From Marsupella aquatica (lineage: Eukaryota > Marchantiophyta): 64,000 nucleotides of DNA. Positions 33,222-44,287 of this stretch are shown here, piece by piece. The notes beneath the pieces were generated by a model. It ran no database searches, was not told the DNA's origin, and was given only the letters and a program-made list of their open reading frames with translations. Every line of letters starts with the position of its first letter. Position 1 is the first letter of the stretch. The stretch is taken from positions 28,520,001 through 28,584,000 of the forward strand of contig OZ316891.1 in the NCBI GenBank assembly GCA_973895155.1, written 5' to 3'. The position numbers and the translations under genes are program-made.

Positions 33222-33773
33222 ATGCAACGAAAATTTCTACGAAAAAAAGCCCTCTCCCTAAGGTCGAGTGCCCTTCGGCGGGCCGAAGATATCGAAAAAC
33301 AATATCCATATATTCTTTTATTTCATTGTAGTGGCTTGACAAGCCGACAATGGCGACAAATCAAGAATATATTGTGTACCATTAAAGGTAAAACTTTATT
33401 TAAACCGAAAGAGATAGAAAAAAATAAAAATAGTCTGCCAAACAATCGGGGCGGCGGCCATTGGATCGCACAGCTTGCTTCTAGCGCGGGTCCTACTTGT
33501 ATCTTGTACTTGACTAAGAAAGCACCAAACAATACATGGTCACAATTGCTGCTACCTACAGCCGCCTCCTACAGCCAAAATTTAGTTTTATTATATGGAC
33601 AAGACGTAGGAGCCACTGTTCTCAATCATATGGATATGAAAAAAGCGACTACTTTGGAAACAACATCGGTATTTCAACAACTTCTTGGTCTTATGTTTTT
33701 ACCCGGCGCGTGTTTTTTGTTTTTGGTTGAACAAGCCAACGGACAGAAGTTATTTATTAACAAACATGGTTGA
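33222..33773 (+). CDS. rpl10: mitochondrial ribosomal protein L10
   Basis: 183 residues from the ATG at 33222. The start reads MQRKFLRKKALSLRSSALRR, then QYPYILLFHCSGLTSRQWRQ and, near the end, LGLMFLPGACFLFLVEQANG, all typical of the mitochondrion-encoded L10 of early land plants. An upstream in-frame ATG at 33147 adds 25 residues that do not look conserved, so I prefer the internal start. It belongs to the large-subunit stalk base. The frame is open, with two small insertions relative to the family around KEIEKNKN and RGGGHW. It stands alone on the plus strand, opposite to the ribosomal cluster. Confidence 0.85.
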   Translation: MQRKFLRKKALSLRSSALRRAEDIEKQYPYILLFHCSGLTSRQWRQIKNILCTIKGKTLFKPKEIEKNKNSLPNNRGGGHWIAQLASSAGPTCILYLTKKAPNNTWSQLLLPTAASYSQNLVLLYGQDVGATVLNHMDMKKATTLETTSVFQQLLGLMFLPGACFLFLVEQANGQKLFINKHG

Positions 33774-35569
33774 TGAGTTTTGAGCGCAACAATGTTTAAC
33801 GTCACACCCATTTGACGCTCTATTCGTTATATGAAAGAGAGGTGAGGATCGGCGGCTACTTGGTGCACGGGGAATAACCAAGTGACGGGGCCTTACTTTG
33901 ACAATCGAGCCCGTAGGCTTGATTGGCGGCACAGTTTGGTGGCTTAGTTCATGACAAAAAGCTTTCTGGGTACATAAAACACCTGTGAAATCTCTTCTTT
34001 CTTAGCAATTTCGGCGAAGTAAATCGTAGGTAGAGCCGGCCCGAGAACCCCCGGAGCCAAAGAAGTATCCCTCCCCGAATTGGCTGGTGAACGTTTAATG
34101 CAGGAGCCGGACGACACAGCACCTAAAACCTTCTGCATAGGTAGCGCTGAGTTAGGCAGGGCTCAAGTCCTAGCCTGGGATAGCAATGGGCAAATTTTCC
34201 AGTGGCTGAGACCGTACATAGTTGTACAAGGTACTATCCGTGTCTTACCATGAACCGCTCCGGACGGCAGTTGAATTGCTAAAATTTATATAAATGGATT
34301 CACTACAGCATAATTGGAGCCACCGGGTTTCTCAGCGCCTTGTATCATTAATCGTATCTCGAGGCGATTTACTCGTAATCCGGTTTCGGAAAACCGAGGG
34401 TGAGGTCTTCTTCATCTATCACTACCAAAACCCTGTTCAAACGCTACACGCTTCGAAGTGCACGTACAAATTGAAGCTTGGAGATAACAAAGTCGAGCTC
34501 AGCCCAACATCATATGTCAAGCGAATTTTAGTTAATCAAAGCCAAGCACTAACTACTTGGCTTCCCAGTGCAAACCCCGTACAATGCCTGTGAGTCCGGT
34601 GGCAATTTTCGAACGTATATTGAATCAGCCAAGTCAAGATGATTCCCGAATCCAAATGCCGAACCTACCCGCGACATATTGAATAGCAAATATTATTGGT
34701 CCTGGTTACAGGCCCTGTGTCGTGTTCCACAGACCTTTCGACGAAGCGCGTGGTAAGGAACTCAACGAATACGCAAATTATCGCTCTCGAAGAAGGCTGG
34801 CGGAAGGCAACCCGACTGCGACGAGGAGGCGCCATGCGTTGCACGCGGCGCGGTTCCATTAACTTCTGCGGTTTTACATGTTCGAACGTGTGGCCGATCC
34901 ACCTCATAACTCGGATAAAAGTGTGTTTTGGCAGCAAAAACATAAATTTTTTAAAGTTTAAAGTGTTGTTGGATTACCTATCCTAAACCCCTCCAACTGG
35001 TTCAATATAATGGATAAGGCTTTCTAGGATAGCGTTATAAGAACATGCTCCCAGAGCCGCCGCGTTCTATACCATGTCCCATTAGCCCGCACGTTTGACA
35101 ATTATGTATGTAACTCGCAAAAACCCATTTGTCAGGTTGGGACCCATCGGGAGTAGTAAGGAAATGACTCTCGGTGGTGAGTGAGGCCCGGCGACCTGTG
35201 GCATATCGCGGCTGGCGTTGTTGGGACAGGCCTTAACATGCCAGAACGCAACTTCATCATAATTAACATGGCTTCCTCCTAACCGGCGGCTCCAGCTCTA
35301 TAGTTCCGTAAAACCAACCGTGGAGGAGGCCGAAGCCGTTTCAATACAGGCTCTTTCACAGGTGCCTACGCCGTCCATCGAAACATGAAGCGGGAGATGC
35401 AACTTACTTGTGCTGAGAAGAAGGAAGTAGAGCCAAGGGCGTATGACTCCGGGACTTATACCGAGCTTCGTTTACTACATTCGTCATATGGCTGGCGCAA
35501 GAAAATTCCAAACAGGTTATCGTGAGTTGGATGACATAGAGAGTCCAGCCTCGTTTTATGGAGTCAAAT
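33774..35569. other. mitochondrial spacer; rpl6, rps13 and rps11 expected here but not found
   Basis: In early land-plant mitochondria rps8 is followed by rpl6, rps13 and rps11. Reading the minus strand past the rps8 stop gives only a short unrelated frame, then GC-rich intron-like sequence. A plus ORF at 34294-34593 (99 codons) has no recognisable family. Confidence 0.45.
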
Positions 35570-36034
35570 CTACGATCCAATAACTTGGCAGAGAATCTCA
35601 CCGCCACCAAAATTGGTTTTTTGTGCTTCACGATCACATATCAAATTTCCCCTTGAAGTGGATAAGATGGTTATACCAAGTCCTTCCCTTTTTTTTGATA
35701 AACGATTTTTTGATGAATAAATCCGAAAACCTGGTTTAGATATTGTTTCCATCTTTTTCATTACACCCATTCCAGAAAAATGATACTTCAAGACTATTCT
35801 CAAGCTTCCGTCTGCTTCCTGAGAGAATCCGTGGATATAACCCTCACCGTACAGAATTCTGCAAAAATCCCAACAAAGACGCGAAACGAAAACGCGAGGG
35901 GTAATTTTACAAGCGGAGCAGACAAAGCATTTTTTTCTCTCGCTTATTTTTTTGAAGGAGGAAAAATAAAGAACACGCTTTTGAGCTTTTTGCGCATTTT
36001 TTATACCGGATAAAAGATTACTTAATGTATGCAT
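35570..36034 (-). CDS. rps8: mitochondrial ribosomal protein S8
   Basis: 154 residues, full family length. It begins MHTLSNLLSGIKNAQKAQKR; the C-terminal half has KPGFRIYSSKNRLSKKREGL and GITILSTSRGNLICDREA, the conserved S8 rRNA-binding block. The frame is intact; the last residues differ slightly from the usual ending. It follows rps14 in the minus-strand cluster after about 500 bases. Confidence 0.93.
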   Translation of the reverse strand: MHTLSNLLSGIKNAQKAQKRVLYFSSFKKISERKKCFVCSACKITPRVFVSRLCWDFCRILYGEGYIHGFSQEADGSLRIVLKYHFSGMGVMKKMETISKPGFRIYSSKNRLSKKREGLGITILSTSRGNLICDREAQKTNFGGGEILCQVIGS

Positions 36035-36534
36035 AAAAAGAATATTTTTTTTCTATTTTTTCGATTCGAACAGCACTTCGCGCCTCGCGGGGCGTTCGAT
36101 TTATTCCTTATTAAGAGACATTTGATTTATTCCTTATTAAGAGACATATATCTAAATTGGTGGTTTCAACCCTCCCTATAGTCCCGTGCCCGAAAAAAGC
36201 GTTTTTCGTCAGTCGCGGGCCCTTCGGGCACTCTCGCCTTCTTTCTAAGCCATTTTTAGAAGACTTCGGGCACTCCTCCCACCTATTAGGTCTCGTGCCT
36301 TTGGCGGCCGCAGGGTTCGGAAAAATATTTGTTGTTTTTCGCTACATTCCCAATTTAGCTATTAGATTCTACCTGGAGAAAGTTCAGCGTGTAGTAACCA
36401 AATGTTCGAATCATAAGCGAGGGAAAAAACGTATTTCATTTTATGAGCGCCTCGTATACTTGGCAGGTTGGGAGGCAGTGGAGGAAGACCTATATATAGG
36501 TACTCCTCGAAGAGCTAACCTTTTCTTTTATTGG
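36035..36534. other. rps14-rps8 spacer with a 26-bp tandem duplication
   Basis: The unit GATTTATTCCTTATTAAGAG is present at 36098 and again at 36124 (period 26). A plus-strand frame at 36157-36582 (141 codons) covers most of the spacer but overlaps rps14 antisense and has no recognisable motif; I regard it as chance. Confidence 0.5.
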
Positions 36535-37728
36535 CTACCAACACGATTTGTTTATGCCTATCAAAGAACCTTTAGAAGCTAATTCACGAAAAACTATACG
36601 AGAAATGCGAAATAACTTATATACGGAACGAGGGCGCCCTGTGAAAATACACCGGTTTCTTACTCGTGTTTTGGAACTATTTCTTGGCAACTTAGACAAC
36701 TTAGAAAAATATTCATAACGGTTACAGTAGACGTGGAATTTCCTCTGACGCCCCTGATTCAAAACCGTACGTGATAGTCTCCTATCATACGGCTCCTTGC
36801 ACCCAGATTGATAAATTATTACGACTTAAAGAGACGTTGTGTCTCTCATCCTCGATTTTGAAGCATATATGTTGACTGCTCTTTCATCCCTTGGGATGCA
36901 TGGACACTTTAGCATATCCCGATCGTAACAACCGGGCAAAAAAAAGTTTTTTTTAGCTTTTTGCCCTATCCCAATCCTACACACCATGAAGTTAGCCCGC
37001 CTGAGTTCAAGCTCAGAGGTGCGCAGGATTACACAGTTCCGAGATTCCATTCATCCTTTTGGATTGGGCCGTAAGGCTCCCGCTCTACGCCGGAGGCGCA
37101 CTGAAAGAACGGGAAAGGGCAGAAAATACCTTTCCCTGGGCCTCTGTCTGATATTCCGGACGCGGCGGGGGGTCAGTAGGAAGCAATACCACCCCGCTTT
37201 CCTATTACGACGCTTCAGATGCTACGGTTCAGTAATTAGCCTTCGTAGGTAGAATAACCACCCTGTAGTATTCACCCGGACAATACCCAACAAAGGGTAT
37301 TTGTCACGCCCTTGCTAGAGATTATTCGTTCCCCACTTCCTAAGGGGCGAAACTCGCTTATCCCCGCGGGGAGCGAAGACTGCGGAAAAGGCTTGCTTTA
37401 AAATTTCCGGGTTCTTCATCCCTTTTCTACCCAGCTTCACACCTTTGGATGCCACTCCAAACGCATGTGGGTACGCTGTTACCCTGTTCTCAAGGGAGAA
37501 GGACTTTCACCTTCATGGAAACTCAGTTCACTCGCTCCGCCATCCGGGTGCGGATGAATGCGGAATAGAGCGCACAGGCGTGACTCAACGTCTTGACCTG
37601 TGAACAGGTCGCACTATCTTATTAGGAAGATTTCTATCTTGACACATGGCTTTGTAATACATTCGTTTCAATTCATATTTAGCCACAAGCAATCTACGTT
37701 TGTGATCCCGCATAATTTTATTTGACAT
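36535..37728 (-). CDS. rps14: mitochondrial ribosomal protein S14, split by a group II intron
   Basis: Exon 1 is 37728-37615 (114 nt) encoding MSNKIMRDHKRRLLVAKYEL and on to RNLPNKI; exon 2 is 36720-36535 (186 nt) encoding the conserved block LPRNSSKTRVRNRCIFTGRP and the C-terminus SKGSLIGINKSCW. Joined they give 99 residues, the normal S14 length, in an intact frame. The product binds 16S-type rRNA in the small-subunit head. It sits between rpl5 and rps8, the ancestral order, four bases after the rpl5 stop. Confidence 0.93.
36721..37614 (-). other. group II intron rps14i114
   Basis: It lies exactly after coding nucleotide 114. On the minus strand it starts GTGCGACCTG and ends AC, with domain V at 36761-36795 (GAGCCGTATGATAGG ... 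GTACGGTTT). Length is 894 nt, with no maturase. Its first 70 or so bases resemble the sequence after the nad7 exon at 55925-56000, suggesting that the two introns are paralogous. Confidence 0.88.
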
Positions 37729-37732
37729 ATGA

Positions 37733-38293
37733 CTAAACCTCTTTTTGCAAAAAGCCACTCCACAAAATTACAGTCTCATCTTGTGTGTTAGCTGAAGTGA
37801 CAATAGTTACATCAAACCCTCGAATATGCTCGAAAATCTCGAAATGATCCTGTATTTCGGGAAATAATCGTAACAACGACGTTGCCATTGATAATTGAAT
37901 GGAGTTTTTACGTATTTTGACCGGATAATCGTAGAAGGATATTATTGTAACAAGTTTTTCCAAAAAATTATACATGATATGCCCTCGTAGAGTGCTTCGT
38001 GCTAGGTGAGTGACATATCCTGTGTCTCTCTTGGACTCCTGATTTACTACGAATTTATTGAATCGAAACGACTTTCCTGTCGAACCCCTACTTCGTGTCT
38101 GTATGAATTTTTGACCACAAACAATTTCCATGGCTAATTTAACATTCTTTATGAAACTTGAGGGTGCCTTTGGAACTACTATTGTTTTACACAATCTGGG
38201 AACTTCCATTATATTTTCGTAATTAATTTTTAGCAAGAAATCTGGACGTATTACCTGATCGTAATGAAACTCGAGTCTATTTGGGGAGAACAT
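37733..38293 (-). CDS. rpl5: mitochondrial ribosomal protein L5
   Basis: 186 residues. It begins [20 protein letters not shown] and contains the L5 features [10 protein letters not shown] and [20 protein letters not shown], ending [20 protein letters not shown]. It binds 5S rRNA in the large subunit. The frame is intact. rps14 follows four bases after its stop; upstream there are 2 kb of spacer where rpl16 would normally be adjacent. Confidence 0.93.
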   Translation of the reverse strand: MFSPNRLEFHYDQVIRPDFLLKINYENIMEVPRLCKTIVVPKAPSSFIKNVKLAMEIVCGQKFIQTRSRGSTGKSFRFNKFVVNQESKRDTGYVTHLARSTLRGHIMYNFLEKLVTIISFYDYPVKIRKNSIQLSMATSLLRLFPEIQDHFEIFEHIRGFDVTIVTSANTQDETVILWSGFLQKEV

Positions 38294-40383
38294 AATTCGA
38301 TTTGGCCTTTTTTTATTGAAATGGAAGCATCAAGGGCATCGAAAACCAATGTACCAGCCCGTTTATCGGGAAGGGCGAGCAGTCATCAGCTCACCCCGAT
38401 GGATATAGAGATAGTAATACTTGATGGCATGGTGCGAAGTTAAGACCACGCACCCTAGAGATTCGACCTACTTCATCGCAGGCACTTTTGACAGCACCCA
38501 TAATGACCACCTTCTCGATCCTTTCCTGAAGACTGCGCGTAAACGACGGCTCTTGGCGGGAATGAGTCCGAATCCTTTGTAAGTCTTCTGGCGTTCCCTG
38601 AAAGTCCGGCGATAACATTTTAAAGATATTTTTGGCGTTGTTATCCCAGTCATTAAGTCAGTAACAATATTGATTGTGCAACGTGCGACTAGCGGAATAA
38701 GCAGCTATGCCGGTTTCCCAACCATGGAAAAGTGCCAAAGCCCACCCGTTTGCGCGGCCAATCCGGGCTAAAGTCACGTTGTAGCCGGAATGACCGGTAA
38801 GCGCGGTACGAAAGATAGCAAGCACCACGCGCCTCTATAAGCGCTTCAATCGACAAGGGCTTCAATCTACAAGCCCGAACACGCTTCCCGCGCACTCCGT
38901 GCCGATGGGTCCGAAGGTGAGCAATGCTTGCCAATAATAAGCGACTACTTATAGTAAAAGGTAATATTCCTTTTCGATAGTAACACCGGATTAGCAAAAT
39001 GGGGTTACTATTGACGGTTCATTAGGAGAAAACAAGTTGTCTCTTTGCAAAGAGTTTTTCATTTAAAATATATCATCTTTTTCTCCATTTTTCTTTCTTC
39101 CGATGAAAAAATATACACATATTTATTTGCGATGGGTCACGGATGATTAGCTCAGATTAGCTCAGAAGGATCTGCCTGCAAAATGTATTTATTTTTTGCC
39201 GTCGGGTAACGGATGCTTAGAGGGAGCGGGAGATCTTTGAATAAGGTCTCCCACTATGAGAGATTGGGAATAAGTAACCTTCCGCAACGATTAGAGCGGG
39301 ATAATACGTATAGAACTACGCCGAGCTGTACATATAACAATACGAGTATCAAGATCTTAGTATACTTTGAGTACGGGAGGTACCGATCGAAAAGATACAA
39401 GAGCAAACGTTCTTAGTTTCGGGGGTTATTTCGGGCGTTGAACGCCGGCTCTTATAATCTCCTCGACCCAATTTGTGGGGTTAGCAAAATAAATCCACTA
39501 GTAAGTAAGGTGCAAAAAAAGACAGTGATCTTCAATCAAAATAGGAAGGAAGGGATCGATTTCGAGGGAGCTGGGCTCGCTGGAGGGAGTAGGTGTCATC
39601 TTATTTTTCCAATGATTCGCGGCGGCTTCTAGCCCTCGTGTTGGGGGCCCCTCCAAATCCTTGGGTTAGGCCGGCAGGATGGTTGTCCCCAAATACTTGG
39701 TCTCCGAGGGTTCAAGGGCTACCTTCCGTTCTTAGAGTTGTGCGAAGAACCGCTTCATCAAGTCATTCTGTTTCGTATTCATACATGGCCGGAGTAGCTT
39801 CGGCCTCGGCAGCTCTTGCTTTCGTCTCATTACCAGTTGCAATAAATTTTGCTCGCTCAGTGCCCCGCCCCCTGATTTGTCGGATTTCTCCTCAATTACC
39901 AAGGGTTTCCCGGTCGGCGGCACCGCTTTACCCGAGATATGAGCGACCCCCGTGAATATACCACTACTCCTACTATCGGGGTCGATGTCGAACCTTGCAA
40001 TATCGAATTGTATTAATCTGTACGAGAAAGGGACCCGGACTTTGTTTCGTCGGACACCACAAGACCAAGATACTGTCCGACAAGGGCGACTGTCTGACAT
40101 AATCCGAGCCGACACGAGGGTGGTAACACTAAAACGCAGTAATGAAATAAGTAAAGGCGGAAAGCGCCATTGAGCATATACATAGGGATGATCGGAACAT
40201 AAAAGAAATCTTGATTGTAGGTGCGTGGGACTCGACCAGGTGGAGAGGTGTATAGCACTCGACCAGAAAGAGAGCGTGCGAAATGCCACTTTTGTCTCGA
40301 GCGCGGACTTCTCCAATAGAGCTAACTAACGTAACGAAGGTTACAAGCTTATTTTGACTTTCCGCCATATTTTTTTCTCTTTC
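38294..40383. other. 2.1 kb spacer inserted between rpl16 and rpl5
   Basis: rpl16 and rpl5 are normally neighbours; here 2.1 kb separate them. The spacer has repeat copies at 38860-38912 (also 19725-19777) and 40031-40087 (also, inverted, inside ccmFC at 54537-54593). A 194-codon minus frame at 39732-40316 is open but contains the second repeat and no known domain, so it is probably not a gene. Confidence 0.6.
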
Positions 40384-40677
40384 TCACGACCACTTAAAAA
40401 ACTTTATCGACAACCCCAGTTTATGCGCGGCCAATGTAGCAGCTTGTTGAGCATTTGACAGACTGACGCAATCCATTTCAAATAAGATTTGTCCCTTCAA
40501 CACACGAGCAATCCAACCTTTAGTATTTCCCTTGCCCTTTCCCATTCGCACTTCTGCCGGTTTACTGGTAATAGGAATATCTGCGAAAACTCTTACCCAT
40601 ATTTTAGAATTTCTTCGAAATTTTCTGCTTATAGCACGACGCGCTGCTTCGATCGCTTGATACGAAATACGGCCAGT
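40384..40677 (-). pseudogene. rpl16: rpl16 3' portion (ribosomal protein L16)
   Basis: About 97 C-terminal residues, from GRISYQAIEAARRAIS to LGLSIKFFKWS, including the conserved block WVRVFADIPITSKPAEVRMG. The first 35 or so residues are missing: upstream sequence diverges into spacer containing the TAATACGAGTAATAAAAC repeat also found inverted at the left end of the block. An in-frame ATG at 40704 exists but the residues after it are unlike L16. Confidence 0.85.
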
Positions 40678-40869
40678 ATTTCGTATTTGGACCTCGTAGC
40701 GCATACAATTTGACTCAATTCCGGATTGTTTATACTCGCATAATACGTAATAAATCAGTAATACGAGTAATAAAACAATCCCTAAATACTTCCCGATCTA
40801 AGTTTGGTTGTAAATAATGTTTTCAGTTGCTCGCGGGTGAGCTTTTCTATAACCGATAAAGTAGATAGT

Positions 40870-41562
40870 TTACCACCATCTATAGTGGGAGAAACTACGA
40901 TTGGCTTCAGCAAGTTTATGAAAATCATCCCTTTTTTTACGGGCAATCCCCATCTTTTGGGAAGCCTCCAGTATCTCAGCGTATAAACATTGATCCAAGC
41001 TTATGCTCTTCCTGCCCATACGTCGTTTGGCTGCTGATTCAGGCATCCAACGAATAGCTAAGGTTTCTTGACGAGTTGTTGCTGTAATAGATGGTACTAA
41101 TCGAGTAATGCCTGAGATTCTTACTTTTTTCACTCCACAAATAGGCTTGACATTTTCTATGGCGTTAACCAAAAGTTTTATTACATCGCCATGAGGAGCT
41201 AGACGATGAAACGTTTTATAAACAATAGCACGAGATCTCGTTTTTTTCCCATCAATCATGCAAATGTGAACCAATTTTTTTATCAATTGTTTTTGTTTAC
41301 CATTTAAGCCCCGGATATAGCCCAAATTGTCTGAGCAATTGTATGTGCTTGCCCCACGGCCCCTAGGTCTTGATGGCAAAAGCCCTCCCAGGGCGTAGCA
41401 TAAATATCTACGGTGGGATAAGCAAAGCGCATAAACGCTTTCTGTTTCGCGACAAAATCTATTCCTTTTCGTTCCCACCCTCTCTGAAAGTCCTGATGAG
41501 TGAAACCAATCAAGAGATGAACTAAAAACACAGTTGAAATTCGATTTTTCGAATAAATTCAT
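40870..41562 (-). CDS. rps7: mitochondrial ribosomal protein S7
   Basis: 230 residues, matching the long form of early land-plant mitochondria. The N-terminus [20 protein letters not shown] is lineage-typical, followed by [20 protein letters not shown] and the conserved [18 protein letters not shown] block. It initiates small-subunit head assembly on rRNA. Its ATG overlaps the rps12 stop by four bases. Two partial copies of its 5' third lie elsewhere in the block. The frame is intact. Confidence 0.94.
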   Translation of the reverse strand: MNLFEKSNFNCVFSSSLDWFHSSGLSERVGTKRNRFCRETESVYALCLSHRRYLCYALGGLLPSRPRGRGASTYNCSDNLGYIRGLNGKQKQLIKKLVHICMIDGKKTRSRAIVYKTFHRLAPHGDVIKLLVNAIENVKPICGVKKVRISGITRLVPSITATTRQETLAIRWMPESAAKRRMGRKSISLDQCLYAEILEASQKMGIARKKRDDFHKLAEANRSFSHYRWW

Positions 41563-41939
41563 ATATAATCTTTGGGTTTTTTCGTACCATATTTAGATCT
41601 GCCTCGACGTCGACCCGGTATTCCTTGAAGATCTTTAACTCCTCGAATACAATGGTATTTTATGCCTGGCAAATCTTGCACTCTACCTCCTCGAACCATA
41701 ACCACGGAATGCTCCTGCAAATTATGCCCTTCGCCGGGGATGTAAGCAATTGTTTCATTTCGATTGGTTAAACGTACCTTAGCTATCTTGCGTAAAGCTG
41801 AATTAGGTTTTTTCGGCGATCTTGTCGAAACACGCAGGCAAACCCCCTGCTTTTGAGGACATTTATTTAAAGCTCGAGTACGCTTTGTCCGTCGTTTCGA
41901 CTCCCTGCCCTTACGAACAAGCTGATTCATTGTTGGCAT
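41559..41939 (-). CDS. rps12: mitochondrial ribosomal protein S12
   Basis: 126 residues. It begins [20 protein letters not shown] and contains [20 protein letters not shown] and [20 protein letters not shown], the decoding-site loops of S12, ending GTKKPKDYI. It overlaps rps7 by four bases (ATGA), as in the ancestral operon. The frame is intact. Confidence 0.95.
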   Translation of the reverse strand: MPTMNQLVRKGRESKRRTKRTRALNKCPQKQGVCLRVSTRSPKKPNSALRKIAKVRLTNRNETIAYIPGEGHNLQEHSVVMVRGGRVQDLPGIKYHCIRGVKDLQGIPGRRRGRSKYGTKKPKDYI

Positions 41940-44214
41940 ATTTCGCTTATTTCGTTTTTTTCCATTAATTTAAAAATTCTTCATACCCAAAATTCGGCTC
42001 AAAATCGTTTGATTAATCCCCAACCGATAAATATGAATTTCTAGATATTTTCAAGCCCTTTGGCCCCGTACTCTCCTTCCTTTGTTTTGTCGTGGAGACT
42101 TTAAAAATTTATCATTTCGTTTATGCTACTCGCGCCACCTTCGGCCCTCTCGCATATCGCTCAGCCGAAGTCTGGTACGATTCATCCATAATAGGTAGAA
42201 CTCATTTTACGTCACCCGAACCGTACATACTAGTTTCGCATCCTCAAAACATTACGGAACAGGTATTTGGGTGGCCTGCGTAGGCCTACAATTACTAGTC
42301 TTCGGGCGTCGGCCTCCCCCTGGAGGGGGGGGGGGGTAAGAGTCCGCGGGGCCTCGAAGTAAACTTCTTCTTTGCTAGCATCAGTTTCATTATGCTAGGA
42401 AAGTGGACTAGAAAAATAAATATGTTACTGCTGCTCGACCGAAGGGACGCCGTAGGTGTCCGATGGTCCGACTTCAAATTTGCCTTTGTTGTTTCGAAGT
42501 CCTGTTAACCACCAGCCGGCTCGCCACTTTTCTTTCAAGTCGCGCTGAGGCGGTCTTTTGAACATACGACGCCGATAGGTGAGTGAAAAAGTATCTCCTC
42601 CATCGCCGCTCGAAGGTTGGAAGCATTTCGCACTGAAGGATAGGAGGTTAGCGGCGTAACAGATCGTCTCGACTCCTCCCAAGTCCCGCGCGAAGAAGAG
42701 GATTGGCTAAGTCTGGACGTACTTCTTCGTGGATGATGCTCGTCCACGAACACGGATCTCTCCAACCCCCGACGTCAGACAAGCTTTTTCTCCTGTTTTA
42801 GCAGCTAGCTGCATATCGTGCGGAATGAATGGCACATTACATTGATGGCGAATTCGGAAGGGATGATACTCTTCTTGGTAGCCGGGCTAGCATATTCTTC
42901 GGGCCAGCCAATGTGGTAACCAACCGGAGTGGTTCTGTAGGGTACGATGCTAGTACAAGGTAACGGGGACCACCCACCGGAGAGGTCGGCGGCCATGAAC
43001 CTCTCGCTTCTCTGCACGGGATAGCGTTATTAGTATGTATCGCACATCGAAAGATGAAGAAGATTAAATGGATGGACATATTTTTTATTTATTTTTATGT
43101 CGAAAAGAACGAGTAAATTTACTGATTTGCCAAGGGAGCGCAATGGTGGGTACCCAAGTAGTAACGTAGTCGAGGAGGTATGAAATCAAAAACTCATTTG
43201 TTTGATTTGATTATAAGTTTTTCTTACAAAGCGCAACGATTCGCTCAGCATCATGCCTTCACCGGTAGTCTTAGCGAGGGAGACGACTTCTTCTCGGCTT
43301 TACCAAAGAAGGGCGGCCACCGTTCCCCATGTCGGCGTAGCTCTCTTACAAGAGTTTTTTGGGTATTCTAAAGTTTAGGCATCCCCTGTATTTTCGTGCT
43401 GTCTTAACGAATCAGATAGATTTAAATCTCGTTTTTGTTGCTTAAAACCCAACTCTGTTTGCTTAATACGTTCGTTTGCACGTATCCCCTTCATACGTTT
43501 TTTCGATCGTTGCGGGGACAACTCGATCTCGTCTTCTTTAATGCGTAAAATATGTACCTTTAGTCTACGAAGCGACCCCTTCCCGCAGGGCAGATGGTTA
43601 ACCTGCGATAGGTTTCCAATTTTCACTTGCAGTGCGCAGCGCCTGCCGGCCGGCGACACCCCTAATTCGAATATGGTTCATGGGCGGCACCACCGACACG
43701 TTCCCAGGGCGCACTAGTAAACTATTTGGAACTTTCCGTTGGGTGCGCGGATTCCGTTCTAATGTAGTGCAAGTGGAGCCAAAGCCTCATACGAAGAAGA
43801 TAGGGTAAAGTTGCAGCAGTTACGATAATGGTTAGGAAGAAACGAAAACGTAATCATAAATGTCTGATAGACCGCTCAAATGTGCAAATAATGCAATTAC
43901 AAGTAATAAAAGTGGTTGAGACTGACAATAATAAATTTCGAAATTGAGACATTGAAAAAGACACTTTTGAAACCAATAAGATTCGTGAAAGCTCTTTCCG
44001 ATAAAAATGCCAAAAAACCATGCGAGTAAAAAAAGAACGAATTCGAAACAAATATCTTCAAACTTGATTCAATATTAAAAAAGTGAATAATTTTGTACCG
44101 AACGGAAGCCGGGATAATTAAAAACATTGAAGTTTATTCTTTTTTTTTGTCGAAACCGCCATAAAGCCTTTTTCCCCTCGCTCCCGGAGCAACCTCAGTG
44201 GAGGTAAGTAAGAT
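41940..44214. other. mitochondrial spacer upstream of rps12, no gene recognised
   Basis: A minus-strand hairpin around 42,210-42,240 ending GTACGGTTC resembles a degenerate group II domain V but its 5' strand is not convincing. Several short frames (for example 43375-43659 minus, basic C-terminus) have no recognisable family. Confidence 0.4.
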
Positions 44215-44287
44215 TATCCCTTACGGGATTTGAACCCGTGTTTTCGACATGAAAAGCCGATGTCCTATACCCCTAGACGAAAGGGAC
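44215..44287 (-). tRNA. trnE: tRNA-Glu (UUC)
   Basis: Minus-strand cloverleaf: acceptor GTCCCTT pairs with AAGGGAT (one G-T), D arm CGTCTAGGGGTATAGGAC, anticodon TTC read from 44251-44253, T arm ACGGGTTCAAATCCCGT. It looks intact. Confidence 0.92.

Noticed and set aside
36157-36582. 141-codon plus-strand ORF opposite rps14 and the spacer
   Set aside because: It overlaps the conserved rps14 exon antisense and shows no motif.
39732-40316. 194-codon minus-strand open frame in the rpl16-rpl5 spacer
   Set aside because: It contains the 57-bp dispersed repeat and no recognisable domain; neighbouring frames are equally open because of the GC-rich composition.
42205-42245. A further group II domain V on the minus strand
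   Set aside because: Only the 3' strand GTACGGTTC is good; the 5' strand lacks the GAGCCG-type start, so a functional intron end is not supported.
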